Part shown: in pieces, positions 25,188 to 34,933 of the stretch | How the letters are laid out: the number at the start of each line of letters is the position of its first letter | Position numbering within the stretch: the stretch's first letter is position 1 | NCBI RefSeq assembly: GCF_025717675.1 | Contig: NZ_JAJIRT010000005.1 | Coordinates: 248,001 to 312,000, forward strand | Length of the DNA stretch: 64,000 nt | Origin: Paucibacter sp. DJ2R-2 | GTDB lineage: Bacteria; Pseudomonadota; Gammaproteobacteria; Burkholderiales; Burkholderiaceae_C | Direction: 5' to 3' | Translations under genes and position numbers: made by a program | Notes under the pieces: model-generated | What the model was told of the DNA's origin: nothing | Databases searched by the model: none | What the model saw: the letters and a program-made list of their open reading frames with translations, nothing else

Positions 25188-27914
25188 TCAACTCGGGTCC
25201 GTGATGCTGTCATGGGCAGGGGCCAGCGGCAGCCAGACGTCGACCACGCAACCTTGGCCGGGCGCACTGACCAGACTCAGCCGGCCCTGCATCAGCTCGA
25301 CGATTTCCTTGACGATGCTCATGCCCAGGCCGCTGCCCAGCTTGGTGCCGGACTTGTCGGCGCGGTAGAAGCGGTCGGTCACCTGAGCCAGCTCTTCGGG
25401 GTTCATGCCAATGCCCTGGTCCTCCACCTGCAGCAGCACGCCGCCGTCGTGGCTGCGCAGGCGAAGTTGCACGGGCCCGCCCATTGGTGAGTATTTGTAA
25501 GCATTGGAAAGAATGTTCCTCAGCACCTGCTGCAGCTTGCCGGGATCGATGTGAACCGCCCAGTCTCCAGGTGCACTGTCCAGAACGGCGGGCTCCCGTC
25601 CATCGGGCACCGCATAGTCGGCCAGGGTCTGCTCAACCAGTGGTTGCAGTGGCACCGTGCTGAACTCGAAATCGCGGCCGCGCCGCGCCTCGATGCGGGC
25701 CAGGTCCAGCAGTTCGTTGAGGATGGCCATCATGGCCTGGCACTGCCGGTAAACGCGCGCGAGCAGCTCCTTCTGCCGCTCGACCGGCATCTCGCGCATC
25801 AGCAGCAACTCGGTGAAGCCGTAGATGCTGACCATGGGCGTGCGCAGCTCGTGGGCGGCGGTGCTCAGGAACTCGCTCTTCATGCGGTCCACCTCGAACT
25901 GGTGGGTCACATCGCGGACCTGCAGCATGGCCGAGACCTCGTGGCCGTCACCGGGCTGCAGACTCAGGGTCAGCACCCGCGGGCTCGGTGTTGCCAAGCT
26001 CAGGGTCAGGGCCTTGCAGCGGAGTGCCTCCGTGTTGATCTCGATCGCATCCGCGCCTTGCCTGGCCTGCAGCAAGCCCAGCAAGGCTTCGATGTCCAGG
26101 CCGAGCAGCTCGCCGTCGCTCAGGCCGCAGAGCTTGCCGAATGCCGGGCTCGCATAGCTGAGGCGTTGGTGAGCGTCGAAGGAGACGAAGCCGTCCGGGC
26201 TCAGCGCAAAAATGGCGGCCAACTGCTGGCTGCGTTCGCGCATCTGGGCCTGCACCCGCTTGAGCTCGTCAATGTCCTGCAAGGAGCCGGCCATGCGCCG
26301 GTGTTCGCCGCTGGCGTCGCGGAACACCTTGGCGCGCGAGCGGAACCAGCGGTAAGCGCCGCTTTCGGTGCGCAGGCGGAACTCCACATCGTAGGGCCGC
26401 AGGCCTTCCAGGGCCGCGGCCAGGGCCTGCATGGTGCGTTCCCGGTCGTCGGGATGCAGGCGCTCGTCGAAGGCCAGCAGTCCGGGCTCGATGGCGTCGG
26501 GTTCGTAGCCGAGCAGGCGGTAGTACTGCGGCGACCACCACTGGGTTTCGCCATGGGTGTCGAGGTGGTCCCAGAGGCCGTCCGAGCCGCCCTCGAGCGC
26601 CAGGGCAAAGCGCTCGTTGCGATCGGCCAGCTCGGCCTGCGCTTGGCGCAGGTCCAGGGTCATGGCCTCGGCAATGCTGAGCGCGCGGCTGCGCCCGATG
26701 CCCAGCAGCCAGACCACCACCGCAGCCAGCAAGCTCATGATCACACCGCCGACGCCGGCCCAGAAGGGCTTGCCTTCGACCACCAGCTGATCGAACAGCG
26801 CCGTGCTGTGGATGCGAAGCATCAGGGGTTGGCCTCCAACCGGCAGCTCCAGCTGCTTGAGGAATAGGGCCTGATCGGGCGCTGTCGGCGTGTTCGCCGA
26901 GCCCAGTTGGAATACCGCCTGGAGCTCGCCCGCTTTGGGTTGATTGAGGAGCTGGAAATCCAGTAAACCCTGAGTGGTCGCGCCGATGCCGGCAAGCAGT
27001 TCTTCCACCACGATGGGTGTGTAGAGCAGGCCTTCGGTGGCGCCCATTCGCTCCGCTTCGCTGTTCAGCACGGCGCCTGAATGGTGCAGGGGCAGCAGGT
27101 AGAGAAAACCACTGCGCCGCGCCGCGTCCTGGATCAGCTCGATGCGGCCCGACAAGGTGGGCAGGCCCGTGCGGTAGGCGCGTTCTACCGCCTGTCGACG
27201 CACGGCTTCTGAGCCCAGATCAAAACCCCAGGCCGCCTGGTTGTTGCTCAGAGGTTCGATGAACTTGATGACGAAGAGATCGTCGGCTTGTCCCTCACCG
27301 TGCACCCTGAAGTCCGGCGCCGCATCGACTTGCTCGCGCAAGGTGAAGTTTTCCAGCTCGCTGCGCTCGACGCGCTGGATGAATCCGAAGCCGCGTATGC
27401 CGGGGAACTCCAGCGGTAGGTTGTAGGCACCGACAAAGCGGGCGAACTCCTGGCGGCGCAGGTTCAGGCCGGCGGCGTAATGGGCTGCCAGGCCGCGCAG
27501 GCCGTAGGTGGGCAGCTCGAAGCGCCGACGCACATCCTGTTCCAGCAGCTCGACCAGATGGTCGAAGCGGGCCTGGGCCAGGCCGCGCGTGCTGTGGATC
27601 TGGTATTGCACCGCGGCGCCGCTGATCAGCAGACCGAGGCCCAAGGTGACCAAGGCGGCCCAGAGCGGTGGCCAGACGCGCTCGCCCAAACGCTCACCGA
27701 GGCTGAGGTGCGCCTGGCGCAAGCCACGCCAGGTCAGCAGGGCCACCACGGGCACGGTGTAGATCAGCAGCTCGGCCCAGATCTGGCTGGCCCAACTTTG
27801 GCTCTGCCACAGCGGCGCCAGCAACAGGTGATGCAAAGCGGTCAGCAGCAATAGCAGGGCCGCGACCTCCAGTGCGACCCGGCTGGCCAAGCGCGAACGG
27901 GCACTCCAGTTCAT
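25188..27914 (-). CDS. CHASE/PAS sensor histidine kinase (second of pair)
   Basis: This is a 908-residue membrane sensor kinase. It has three N-terminal membrane segments (about 14-35, 44-62, 83-102), a periplasmic CHASE domain (about 110-340, GFDLGSEAVRRQAVERAYRT), another membrane segment (about 395-415) and two PAS domains. The HisKA domain has its histidine at about 688 (STAAHELRTPM), and the ATPase domain carries NILSNAYKYSP, DQGIGM and GSGLGMSIVKE. It has no receiver or output domain. It overlaps the preceding kinase gene by four bases (ATGA) and is strikingly similar to it in the kinase half. The expected partner regulator is the single-domain protein at 32877-33245, by proximity only. 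Confidence 0.85.
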   Translation of the reverse strand: MNWSARSRLASRVALEVAALLLLLTALHHLLLAPLWQSQSWASQIWAELLIYTVPVVALLTWRGLRQAHLSLGERLGERVWPPLWAALVTLGLGLLISGAAVQYQIHSTRGLAQARFDHLVELLEQDVRRRFELPTYGLRGLAAHYAAGLNLRRQEFARFVGAYNLPLEFPGIRGFGFIQRVERSELENFTLREQVDAAPDFRVHGEGQADDLFVIKFIEPLSNNQAAWGFDLGSEAVRRQAVERAYRTGLPTLSGRIELIQDAARRSGFLYLLPLHHSGAVLNSEAERMGATEGLLYTPIVVEELLAGIGATTQGLLDFQLLNQPKAGELQAVFQLGSANTPTAPDQALFLKQLELPVGGQPLMLRIHSTALFDQLVVEGKPFWAGVGGVIMSLLAAVVVWLLGIGRSRALSIAEAMTLDLRQAQAELADRNERFALALEGGSDGLWDHLDTHGETQWWSPQYYRLLGYEPDAIEPGLLAFDERLHPDDRERTMQALAAALEGLRPYDVEFRLRTESGAYRWFRSRAKVFRDASGEHRRMAGSLQDIDELKRVQAQMRERSQQLAAIFALSPDGFVSFDAHQRLSYASPAFGKLCGLSDGELLGLDIEALLGLLQARQGADAIEINTEALRCKALTLSLATPSPRVLTLSLQPGDGHEVSAMLQVRDVTHQFEVDRMKSEFLSTAAHELRTPMVSIYGFTELLLMREMPVERQKELLARVYRQCQAMMAILNELLDLARIEARRGRDFEFSTVPLQPLVEQTLADYAVPDGREPAVLDSAPGDWAVHIDPGKLQQVLRNILSNAYKYSPMGGPVQLRLRSHDGGVLLQVEDQGIGMNPEELAQVTDRFYRADKSGTKLGSGLGMSIVKEIVELMQGRLSLVSAPGQGCVVDVWLPLAPAHDSITDPS

Positions 27915-30211
27915 GAGATCGCAGTGGGTGATGCGGGCTCCAGCGGCAGACTGGGCAGGCGCACCGTGGCTGTCGTGCCCTCACCGGGCTGGCTGAGCAG
28001 GCCCAGGCTGCCGCCATGCAGCTCCACGATCTCCTTGACGATGCTCATGCCCAGGCCGGTGCCTAGGATCGTGCCGGACTTGTCGGCGCGGTAGAAGCGT
28101 TCGGTGACATGGGACAGCTGTTCGGCGCTCATGCCAATGCCATGGTCTTGAACCGACAGCGCGAGCTGTGGCGGGCGCCCATCGATTCCGGCTTCCTGCG
28201 CGACCTCCACGCGCACCAAGCCGCCGCCGGGCGAGTATTTGTAGGCGTTGGAGAGCAGGTTGCGCAGGACCTGCTGCAGCTTCTGGCGGTCGGCGTGGAC
28301 GCGGCAGGGCAGGGCGGGCAGATTCAGCTCGGGCAGCGCGCGCTCCTCTGGGGGGCTGAAGTCCTGCACCACCTCGGCAACCAGGGTGTTGAAGTCCAGC
28401 ACTTCAAGCTCGAAGTCCTGACCGCGCCGCGCTTCGATGCGCGCCAGATCCAGCAGCTCGTTGAGGATGGCGATCATGGACTGGCATTGCCGGTGGATGC
28501 GGCCGAGCATTTCCTTCTGGCGCTCAGGCGGCTGTTCGCGCATCAGCAGCAGCTCGGTGAAGCCAAAGATGCTGGCCATGGGCGTGCGCAGCTCGTGCGC
28601 CGCGGTCGAGAGGAACTCACTCTTCATCTGCTCGACTTCGACCTGGTGGGTCACATCACTGAGGTGCAGCAGCTGCGCGGCGGCGCCGCCGGCGCTGGTC
28701 ACGCCTTCATGCAGGGCCAGTTCGAGCACGCGCCGGGTCGGGCGCTCGAGCTCGATGCGCAGCTTGCCCTGGCGCAGTTCCTGAATGCTGATGGCGCGCG
28801 CGTCGGCGCCGCGCAGGCTGAGCAGGCAGCCGAGCAAGGCCTCCTCGTGCAGGCCCAAGGCCTGTTCGGGAGCCAGTGCCGCCAGGCGGCTGAAGGCCGG
28901 GCTGACATAACGCGTGATGTGCTGGGCGTCAAAGGAGACAAAGCCATCGGGGCTGAGGGCGAAGATGGCCGCCAGCTGCTCGCCGCGTTCGCGCAGGCGC
29001 TGGATCAGCTCCTGCACCAGTTGCAACAAGGCAGCGCTTTCCTCGCTGCTGCCGGCCACGGCGGACTGCGGCGTGCTCAGCTGCGGCGCGGCGAAGTCCT
29101 GCAGCAGTTGGCGCATGGTTTGCATGGCCTGGGCGCGGGCTTGCAGCTCGTCCTGCAAGCGGTCGTCGAGTGCCTGCTGCTGGCTGATGTCGCGGAAGGC
29201 ATAGACCCAACCGCTGCCGCCGGCAATCTCGGTGCGGCTCAGGTCCAGCACATGGGCGCCCTGGGCGCTCGGCTTGAGTCGCAGCCGGGCCTTCCAGCTG
29301 CCCTGCTGAGGCAGTGCCTGGCTGTCTGCCAGGTCCACCAGGTCCGGCAGCACGGCCTGGATGCGCTGGCCCAGCAAGCTCTCGGCCGGGCATTCGAGCA
29401 GGCTGCCGAGCACGGGGTTGGCCAAGAGGATGCGCCCCTCGGCGTCGGTGGTGGCAATGCCGTCGCCGATGGCGCCCAGGGTGACGGCCGCGCGCTCGCG
29501 CTCCAGCTGCAGTGAGCTGGCTGCTTGGTTGAGCACTTCGAAGGTCTGGCGGAATTCGAGCGGTGCGTCATCGGCCTGCATGGGGCTGAGCGCGCCGCCC
29601 GAGACCTTCAGCTGTTCGCCGAAGGTGCGGATCTGACCGAGGTTGCCGAGCCAGCGGTTGAGCGGCCACCAGACCATGGCCAAGCCGGCCAGCAGGCTGA
29701 GCACGCCCAGGCCAACCGCCACCATGGACTGCTGCCAGAAGGTGTTGGCGATGTGGGCGACGTTGAAGCGCAAGCGCAGCACGCCGTAGTCTTTGCCGCC
29801 GGCGGTGATGGACAGATTCAGCTCCGGCAACTGCTCTTTGACTGCGTTGCTCAGCCAGCCGGGCACGTGCAGCTCGGGGTCTTCGCGCACGCTGCGTTCG
29901 ATCCGACCCCCCTTGAGATCAATGAACAAGGCGGCGCTGATGTCCGAGTGCTTGGCGGTGCGGGTGAGAGCCCGCTCGATGGTGTCGTAGTCGCCGATCA
30001 CCGCCGATTCGGCGACTGCCGGGCCGAGCAGGCTGATCAAGGTGTCGGCCGAATCCTGGGCGTTGCTGATACTGCTGCTGAAGCTGCGGGACGCATACCA
30101 GCCGAGTGCTCCGCCCATGAACAGCAGGAGGGAGAGCAGATAGAGCAGAAACACCCGCCCGATCAGGCTGGAGGGCAGCAGTCGCCCCAGCAGGTACTTC
30201 AGCCTAGGCAT
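27911..30211 (-). CDS. PAS sensor histidine kinase (first of pair)
   Basis: This 766-residue sensor kinase has two membrane segments (about 15-38 and 165-185) flanking a periplasmic domain of about 125 residues, with a Cache-like feel (AVAESAVIGDYDTIERALTR). A linker and two PAS regions follow (AIGDGIATTDAEGRILLANP; IFALSPDGFVSFDAQ). The HisKA histidine is at about 539 (STAAHELRTPMASIFGFTEL), and the ATPase domain has NLLSNAYKYSP, DHGIGM and GTGLGMSIVKE. It starts 15 bases after the binding-protein gene, which suggests that the periplasmic protein presents its ligand to this kinase or its neighbour. Confidence 0.84.
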   Translation of the reverse strand: MPRLKYLLGRLLPSSLIGRVFLLYLLSLLLFMGGALGWYASRSFSSSISNAQDSADTLISLLGPAVAESAVIGDYDTIERALTRTAKHSDISAALFIDLKGGRIERSVREDPELHVPGWLSNAVKEQLPELNLSITAGGKDYGVLRLRFNVAHIANTFWQQSMVAVGLGVLSLLAGLAMVWWPLNRWLGNLGQIRTFGEQLKVSGGALSPMQADDAPLEFRQTFEVLNQAASSLQLERERAAVTLGAIGDGIATTDAEGRILLANPVLGSLLECPAESLLGQRIQAVLPDLVDLADSQALPQQGSWKARLRLKPSAQGAHVLDLSRTEIAGGSGWVYAFRDISQQQALDDRLQDELQARAQAMQTMRQLLQDFAAPQLSTPQSAVAGSSEESAALLQLVQELIQRLRERGEQLAAIFALSPDGFVSFDAQHITRYVSPAFSRLAALAPEQALGLHEEALLGCLLSLRGADARAISIQELRQGKLRIELERPTRRVLELALHEGVTSAGGAAAQLLHLSDVTHQVEVEQMKSEFLSTAAHELRTPMASIFGFTELLLMREQPPERQKEMLGRIHRQCQSMIAILNELLDLARIEARRGQDFELEVLDFNTLVAEVVQDFSPPEERALPELNLPALPCRVHADRQKLQQVLRNLLSNAYKYSPGGGLVRVEVAQEAGIDGRPPQLALSVQDHGIGMSAEQLSHVTERFYRADKSGTILGTGLGMSIVKEIVELHGGSLGLLSQPGEGTTATVRLPSLPLEPASPTAIS

Positions 30212-30226
30212 TCCGGCGCTCGCGCT

Positions 30227-31099
30227 TCAGCGCACCTGCGCCGGTGCGCTCTGGTAGAAGCGCCGGTAGGGCGCGTATTCGCTGCCGTCCGAGGTGATGA
30301 AGTAGGCCTCCTCAGTCAGGCCGATGTGCTTGGACACCTCCTGCAAAATAGCCTTCCCCTTGGGGTCCTTGTGCATGCCGGCGAACGCGCGCGCGACCGC
30401 CTGCACATCCTTCTCGGGCACCTTGGCCGAGGCCATCAGGGCCAAGTCATGCAGGGGCTCCGAACTCCAGAGCACGCGGTACTTCTTGCCTTCGCGGCGG
30501 CCATAGTTCTCGGCCAGCTGCGAGTTGACGCCCGCTGCCGCGACCTTGCCGCTGAACAGTTGGGCCAGGGCGCCATCGGTGTTGCCGGCGAACACCACCT
30601 TGGCGTCGATCTTGCGGTTGATCAGCTGGGCATAAGGCACTTTGTAGGAGACAAAGGCCTCCGGCCCGGGGTAGACCACATCCTTGCCGGCCAGCTGGGC
30701 CAGCTCAGTCACGGGCGAGTCGGCCGGCACGATCAGCTGACCCTGGATGGGCGGGGTCAGGCGTCGGCCGATCACTTTCCAACCCAGCTGTTCGCGCTCC
30801 GGGCTGAACAAGTGGTTGCTGAACACGAACTCCACCTCCTGGGCCAGCACATAGGCGGTGGTGTCGGCCGAGGTGCGGCCGATCTTCAGGACCAGGCGCA
30901 CGCCGGCTTTCTCCGAGACATAGGCCATGATGGGATTCCAGTAGTCCGCCGTCAGCGCAATGCTGGCCTGGTTGACTGGAGAGAATCGGTAGCTGGGCTC
31001 GTCGGCGGCGAGCGCGCTGGTGCTGCCCAGTCCCAAGCCAAGCAGGCTCAGGCAGGACAGCAGGCGGCGGCGCAGGCTCTGAAATGCGTTGGCGCTCAT
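30227..31099 (-). CDS. Orphan PhnD-like periplasmic binding protein
   Basis: This 290-residue protein has a Sec signal peptide (cut near ALAADE) and the fold pattern of phosphate/phosphite/phosphonate binding proteins of the PhnD type (YVSEKAGVRLVLKIGRTSAD, DVVYPGPEAFVSYKVPYAQL, VVFAGNTDGALAQLFSGKVAAAGV). No ABC permease or ATPase lies nearby; instead it sits between a chemoreceptor gene (31 bases) and two sensor kinases (15 bases). A sensory rather than transport role is therefore likely. The ligand cannot be read from the sequence. The ATG at 31099 has GGGAG upstream. Confidence 0.82.
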   Translation of the reverse strand: MSANAFQSLRRRLLSCLSLLGLGLGSTSALAADEPSYRFSPVNQASIALTADYWNPIMAYVSEKAGVRLVLKIGRTSADTTAYVLAQEVEFVFSNHLFSPEREQLGWKVIGRRLTPPIQGQLIVPADSPVTELAQLAGKDVVYPGPEAFVSYKVPYAQLINRKIDAKVVFAGNTDGALAQLFSGKVAAAGVNSQLAENYGRREGKKYRVLWSSEPLHDLALMASAKVPEKDVQAVARAFAGMHKDPKGKAILQEVSKHIGLTEEAYFITSDGSEYAPYRRFYQSAPAQVR

Positions 31100-31130
31100 G
31101 GCGGGGCTCCCGTTTGAATAGGCTCGTGAT

Positions 31131-32675
31131 TCAGAAGAAATCGATGTTGGATCCGCCGCCTGCGTCGCTCCCGCCCGTCGTGGGTTGCGAGCGCTCCTGG
31201 CGTTTGCTCGCTGCCGCCGCAGCCGTTTGCTGCGCTTTGCGCAGCAGCTCGTTGACGGCCGCGTCGTCGCCCAGCCTGAAGGTGCTGAGCACCTCGGCCA
31301 AAGCTGCCGCCTGCTGCTGCAGCTCATCGGCGATTTGGCCCGAGCGCTCGGCCACATGGACGTTTTGCCGCGTCACCTCGTCCAGCTCCTTGACGGAGGC
31401 GGCCACCACCTCGATGCCCTGGGCATGCTCGGCGTTGTCGGCGGTCAGGCTTTCGAACACCGCGCCTACGCTCTTCACCGAGCTGACCAGTTCTTCCATG
31501 GTGCTGCCAGCGGTGCTGGCCAGATGGGTGCCGCGCTCGACGGTTTCTATGGAGGCCGAGATCAGGTTCTTGATCTCCCGCGCCGCTTCGGCCGAGCGGC
31601 CGGCCAGGCGCCGCACTTCGCTGGCCACGACCGCAAAACCCCGGCCCTGCTCGCCTGCGCGGGCTGCTTCGACCGCAGCGTTCAAGGCCAGGATATTGGT
31701 CTGAAAGGCAATCGCGTCGATGGTGCCGATGATGTCCGTGATGCGGCGCGAGGATTTGTCAATCTCCTCCATGGTGTTGACCATCTGCGTCACCACCGCG
31801 CCACCGCGCACCGCCAGCGCCGAGGAGGCATGGCTCAGTTCCCGTGCTTCCTTGGAGGCGCGTGCGCTCTCCTGCACGATCACCGTGATCTGCTCCAGGC
31901 ACATGGCTGCGTCCTTGAGGCCGTTGGCTGTGCGGTCGGTTCGTGCCATCAGCTCGCCGCTGCTGTCGCCGACTTCCTGAGCCACGCCGTGCACATTGAC
32001 CGTCGCGTCGCGCACCTGGCGCAAGGCGGCCGCCATGCGGCCCTGCACATGTTTGAGGCGCTGGCCGACCGCGGAGTCGGTGCGTACCACGTCGAGGTTG
32101 AGTCGGATCGGGCCGTCGCGGCCCATGGCGTTGACCAGGAATTCGAGCTCGAAGCGTTCGCTGGCCCGGCGATGCATGTCGATGGCCGCGTGGATCAGAA
32201 AACCGGCGAGGACCAGGATGAAGCCGATGTCGGCGATGCCAGCCAGGCGGCTGTCGGTTTCATGCACGAACAGCGGCGTGGCGGCACTGCTGAGGGCCTC
32301 AAAGCCAAGGTGATGCGCGATCAGCAAGGCGCCGGCGTAGGCAATCAGCTTCCAGTCGCCATAGGGCAACATCAGGCACAGGGTGACATAGACATTGGCG
32401 TGGATGGTGGTGTCCCCGCGGCTGATCTGCAATTGGGTGACCACCAAGAGCACCAGCAGCGTCGCCAGAAAACGTCGGCAGATGGGTTGTCCGCTCCAGA
32501 AATGCAGAGCCGCGCCGCCGCTCAGCAAACAGCCCAGGCTCAGCATCAAAGCAGTGCCGAGCTGCTCATAGCCATAGCCCAAACCGATGGCAAGCAGGGC
32601 GTTCGCCGCGATGACGGTCAATAGGAAGCGATCCTGAGCCCGGTTGCCTTGTTGCAGTGCTGGGTGAGCATTCAT
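31131..32675 (-). CDS. Multi-pass methyl-accepting chemotaxis protein
   Basis: This is a 514-residue chemoreceptor with about six membrane helices in residues 15-190 and no sizeable periplasmic domain. A linker follows, then a signalling domain with the hairpin tip [20 protein letters not shown]. It ends in SNIDFF, close to the KVDFF tail of the CheZ-like protein at 50127-50807. A close match to a sigma-28 promoter lies about 63 bases upstream of the ATG at 32675. Genes for a binding protein and two kinases follow on the same strand. A longer frame upstream (to 32780) would run through that promoter, so 32675 is preferred. Confidence 0.88.
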   Translation of the reverse strand: MNAHPALQQGNRAQDRFLLTVIAANALLAIGLGYGYEQLGTALMLSLGCLLSGGAALHFWSGQPICRRFLATLLVLLVVTQLQISRGDTTIHANVYVTLCLMLPYGDWKLIAYAGALLIAHHLGFEALSSAATPLFVHETDSRLAGIADIGFILVLAGFLIHAAIDMHRRASERFELEFLVNAMGRDGPIRLNLDVVRTDSAVGQRLKHVQGRMAAALRQVRDATVNVHGVAQEVGDSSGELMARTDRTANGLKDAAMCLEQITVIVQESARASKEARELSHASSALAVRGGAVVTQMVNTMEEIDKSSRRITDIIGTIDAIAFQTNILALNAAVEAARAGEQGRGFAVVASEVRRLAGRSAEAAREIKNLISASIETVERGTHLASTAGSTMEELVSSVKSVGAVFESLTADNAEHAQGIEVVAASVKELDEVTRQNVHVAERSGQIADELQQQAAALAEVLSTFRLGDDAAVNELLRKAQQTAAAAASKRQERSQPTTGGSDAGGGSNIDFF

Positions 32676-32737
32676 GCGAACTTGATCCTTTGACTTGCGA
32701 ATACAGCGGCCACCCTTTTGGATGAGGGCCTTTCTGT

Positions 32738-32764
32738 TCATCGGCCCAGTGTTGCTCAACTTGA
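32738..32764 (-). promoter_or_regulatory. Predicted sigma-28 (FliA) promoter
   Basis: Read on the minus strand, TCAAGTTG, eleven bases, then GCCGATGA. Against the enterobacterial flagellar consensus TAAAGTTT-N11-GCCGATAA this is six of eight and seven of eight with exact spacing. It lies about 63 bases upstream of the chemoreceptor start at 32675 and would place the receptor/binding-protein/kinase operon in the late flagellar regulon. Confidence 0.72.
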
Positions 32765-32876
32765 GCCGGGCTGCGTGCATTCTCTAGAGCCGCAAAAAAC
32801 TGCCATTTCTGCGCGCCGAAGCCTGCTCGGCTTGAGGCATCATGGCAGGCATTGCTGGCCACGTCTCGGGGTGAAT

Positions 32877-33245
32877 ATGGCGAAAAAGATCTTGATTGTT
32901 GAAGACCAGGAAGAAATCCGCGAATTGATCCGCGTGACCCTGGAATTCGATGACTATGAGATACACGAAGCGGCCAACGGTACGGAAGGCCTGGCCCAGG
33001 CCCAGCGCCTGCGACCGGATCTGATGCTGCTCGATGTGATGATGCCGGGCGGTCTCAATGGCCTGGAGGTCTGCCAGAAGGTCAAGGCCGATGCCGGACT
33101 GAAGCGCACCAAGGTCGTGTTGCTGACAGCCCGAGGCCAGGAGGCCGACAAGCAGGCCGGCGCCAAGGCCGGTGCGGATGAGTATCTGATCAAGCCCTTC
33201 AGCCCACTGGAGCTGATGAAGGTCATCAGCAAAGTGATTCGCTGA
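32877..33245 (+). CDS. Single-domain CheY-like response regulator
   Basis: This is a 122-residue receiver domain with no output domain: acidic pair ED (about 9-10), phospho-acceptor D53 (LMLLDVMMPG), Thr in LLTARG and the conserved lysine in YLIKPFSP. It is divergent from the chemoreceptor/binding-protein/kinase operon, with 201 bases between them, and convergent with cheB, with nine bases between. It is a plausible target of the two kinases at 25188-30211 or a second CheY. The start at 32877 has GGGGTGA upstream. Confidence 0.87.
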   Translation: MAKKILIVEDQEEIRELIRVTLEFDDYEIHEAANGTEGLAQAQRLRPDLMLLDVMMPGGLNGLEVCQKVKADAGLKRTKVVLLTARGQEADKQAGAKAGADEYLIKPFSPLELMKVISKVIR

Positions 33246-33254
33246 AGGGGGCTG

Positions 33255-34382
33255 TCATGGGAGCCGGCCCGCCAAGGCCTGCAAGGTGAGCGGCATATCG
33301 CTCAAAGCAACGATGTGCTCGGCAGCTCCGAGTTCGGCGGCTGCCTTGGGCATGCCGTAAACCACACAGCTGGCCTCGTCCTGCGCCAGGGTGCTGGCGC
33401 CAGCCCGGCGCATGTCGAGCAGGCCGCGTGCGCCGTCCTCGCCCATGCCAGTGAAGATGGCGCCGATGGCATTGCGCCCGGCAGCCTGGGCGACCGACTT
33501 GAACAAGACATCGACCGAGGGCTTGTGGTGGCTCACCAGCGGCCCGTCGCGCACCTCGACCACATACTGCGCGCCGCTGCGGCGCAGCTGCATATGGCGG
33601 CCGCCGGGCGCCACCAGCACGCGGCCGTTGATGACCCGGTCGCCGTCCTTGGCTTCCAGCACTTCCAGTGCGCAGATGCTGTCCAGGCGGGCGGCAAAGG
33701 AATGGGTGAACTTTTCCGGCATGTGCTGTACCAGCACGATGCCAGGCATGGTGCGCGGCAACTGGCGCAGCACGGCCTCGATGGTCTGGACGCCGCCGGT
33801 GGAGCTGCCGAAGGCGATCACGCGGTCGGTGGTTTGAGCCATGGCGGCTTGTCTGAGCGGGGCTTCCGTGACGGCCGCTCTCCCGCTCGGGCGAGCGATG
33901 GCAGCCGCCATCTGGCTGGGCAGTGCCCGCACATTGGCGCGCGCCGCCGCACGCACGGCCGGGACCAGGCCATTGCCGGGGTCTTCGAGGAAATCACGCA
34001 GACCGAGCTTGGGCTTGGTGACAAAACCGACCGCACCGGCGGCGAGTGCCTCCATGGTGGTTTCGCAGCCGGCCTCGGTCAGGGTCGAGCACATCACCAC
34101 CGGGGTCGGGTGCTCGCTCATCACGCGCTTGAGAAAGCTGATGCCATCCATGCGCGGCATCTCGACGTCGAGCACGATCACATCGGGCCAGGCGGCTTCG
34201 AGCTTGGGCCAGGCGAACAAGGGGTCGCTGGCGGTGATGCTGACCTCGATACCGGCCGCCTCCAGCAAGGCGCTGAGGTGCTTGCGCACGACCGCGGAGT
34301 CGTCGATCACCGCGACCCGCAGCGGGCGGCCGGCGGCCGCAGGGGCATGGGCTGGGACAGGAACTGGCAAAGGGCGCGACAT
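33255..34382 (-). CDS. cheB: Chemotaxis protein-glutamate methylesterase CheB
   Basis: CheB removes methyl groups from chemoreceptors and deamidates glutamines, giving adaptation. The 375-residue protein has an N-terminal receiver (D72 in [13 protein letters not shown]) and a C-terminal methylesterase with the catalytic Ser (FGSSTGGVQ), His (VQHMPEKFT) and Asp ([10 protein letters not shown]). It is the last gene of the chemotaxis operon, 17 bases after cheD. Confidence 0.94.
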   Translation of the reverse strand: MSRPLPVPVPAHAPAAAGRPLRVAVIDDSAVVRKHLSALLEAAGIEVSITASDPLFAWPKLEAAWPDVIVLDVEMPRMDGISFLKRVMSEHPTPVVMCSTLTEAGCETTMEALAAGAVGFVTKPKLGLRDFLEDPGNGLVPAVRAAARANVRALPSQMAAAIARPSGRAAVTEAPLRQAAMAQTTDRVIAFGSSTGGVQTIEAVLRQLPRTMPGIVLVQHMPEKFTHSFAARLDSICALEVLEAKDGDRVINGRVLVAPGGRHMQLRRSGAQYVVEVRDGPLVSHHKPSVDVLFKSVAQAAGRNAIGAIFTGMGEDGARGLLDMRRAGASTLAQDEASCVVYGMPKAAAELGAAEHIVALSDMPLTLQALAGRLP

Positions 34383-34399
34383 GGTGGGGGTGAGGAGGT

Positions 34400-34933
34400 T
34401 CAGCGACGTGGCGGCGGCATCAGCGTGGTCTGGCCGCGCTTGACGTCCACCTGGCCGGTGTTCAGATTGAGGCTGACGGTGCGCGGAATGCTGTCGCCGA
34501 CGTCCACATCCTGGAGCTGGAAGCCCAGGCGATCGATCAGCGCCCAGCCCTGCTCGATATTGCGTTGGCCGACATTGAACTTGACGTTGGCGGCGTCCGG
34601 CATGGTGTCAGCGCCGCCGTAGAGATGGGCCAGGTAGTCCGCGGGCTGGGTGCCGCTTTGCTTGATGCCGGCGAGCAGCAGCTCCACGGCTTCATCGCCG
34701 TAGCGGCCGTCCAGGGGCCCACTGCCGCGGCTGCTGCGGTTGGGCAGGAGGAAGTGGCACATGCCACCGCAGTGCTTTTTCGGGTGCCACAAGGTGATGG
34801 CGACACAGGAACCGAGCAAGGTGCGCAAAGTGGCGTTGCGGCCGAAATGCCATTGGCCAGGCATCAAATTGATCAGTGCATGGCCGGCTGCCGGCTTGTG
34901 GGCGTCGGCGCCACTGTTCTTGTCCTTATGCAT
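34400..34933 (-). CDS. cheD: Chemoreceptor glutamine deamidase CheD
   Basis: CheD deamidates receptor glutamines. The 177-residue protein has the catalytic cysteine in [13 protein letters not shown] and the histidine in GGMCHFLLP, and the later motif KFNVGQRNI. Its ATG overlaps the cheR stop by eight bases. CheD is absent from E. coli; together with cheB and cheR it completes the adaptation set. Confidence 0.94.
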   Translation of the reverse strand: MHKDKNSGADAHKPAAGHALINLMPGQWHFGRNATLRTLLGSCVAITLWHPKKHCGGMCHFLLPNRSSRGSGPLDGRYGDEAVELLLAGIKQSGTQPADYLAHLYGGADTMPDAANVKFNVGQRNIEQGWALIDRLGFQLQDVDVGDSIPRTVSLNLNTGQVDVKRGQTTLMPPPRR

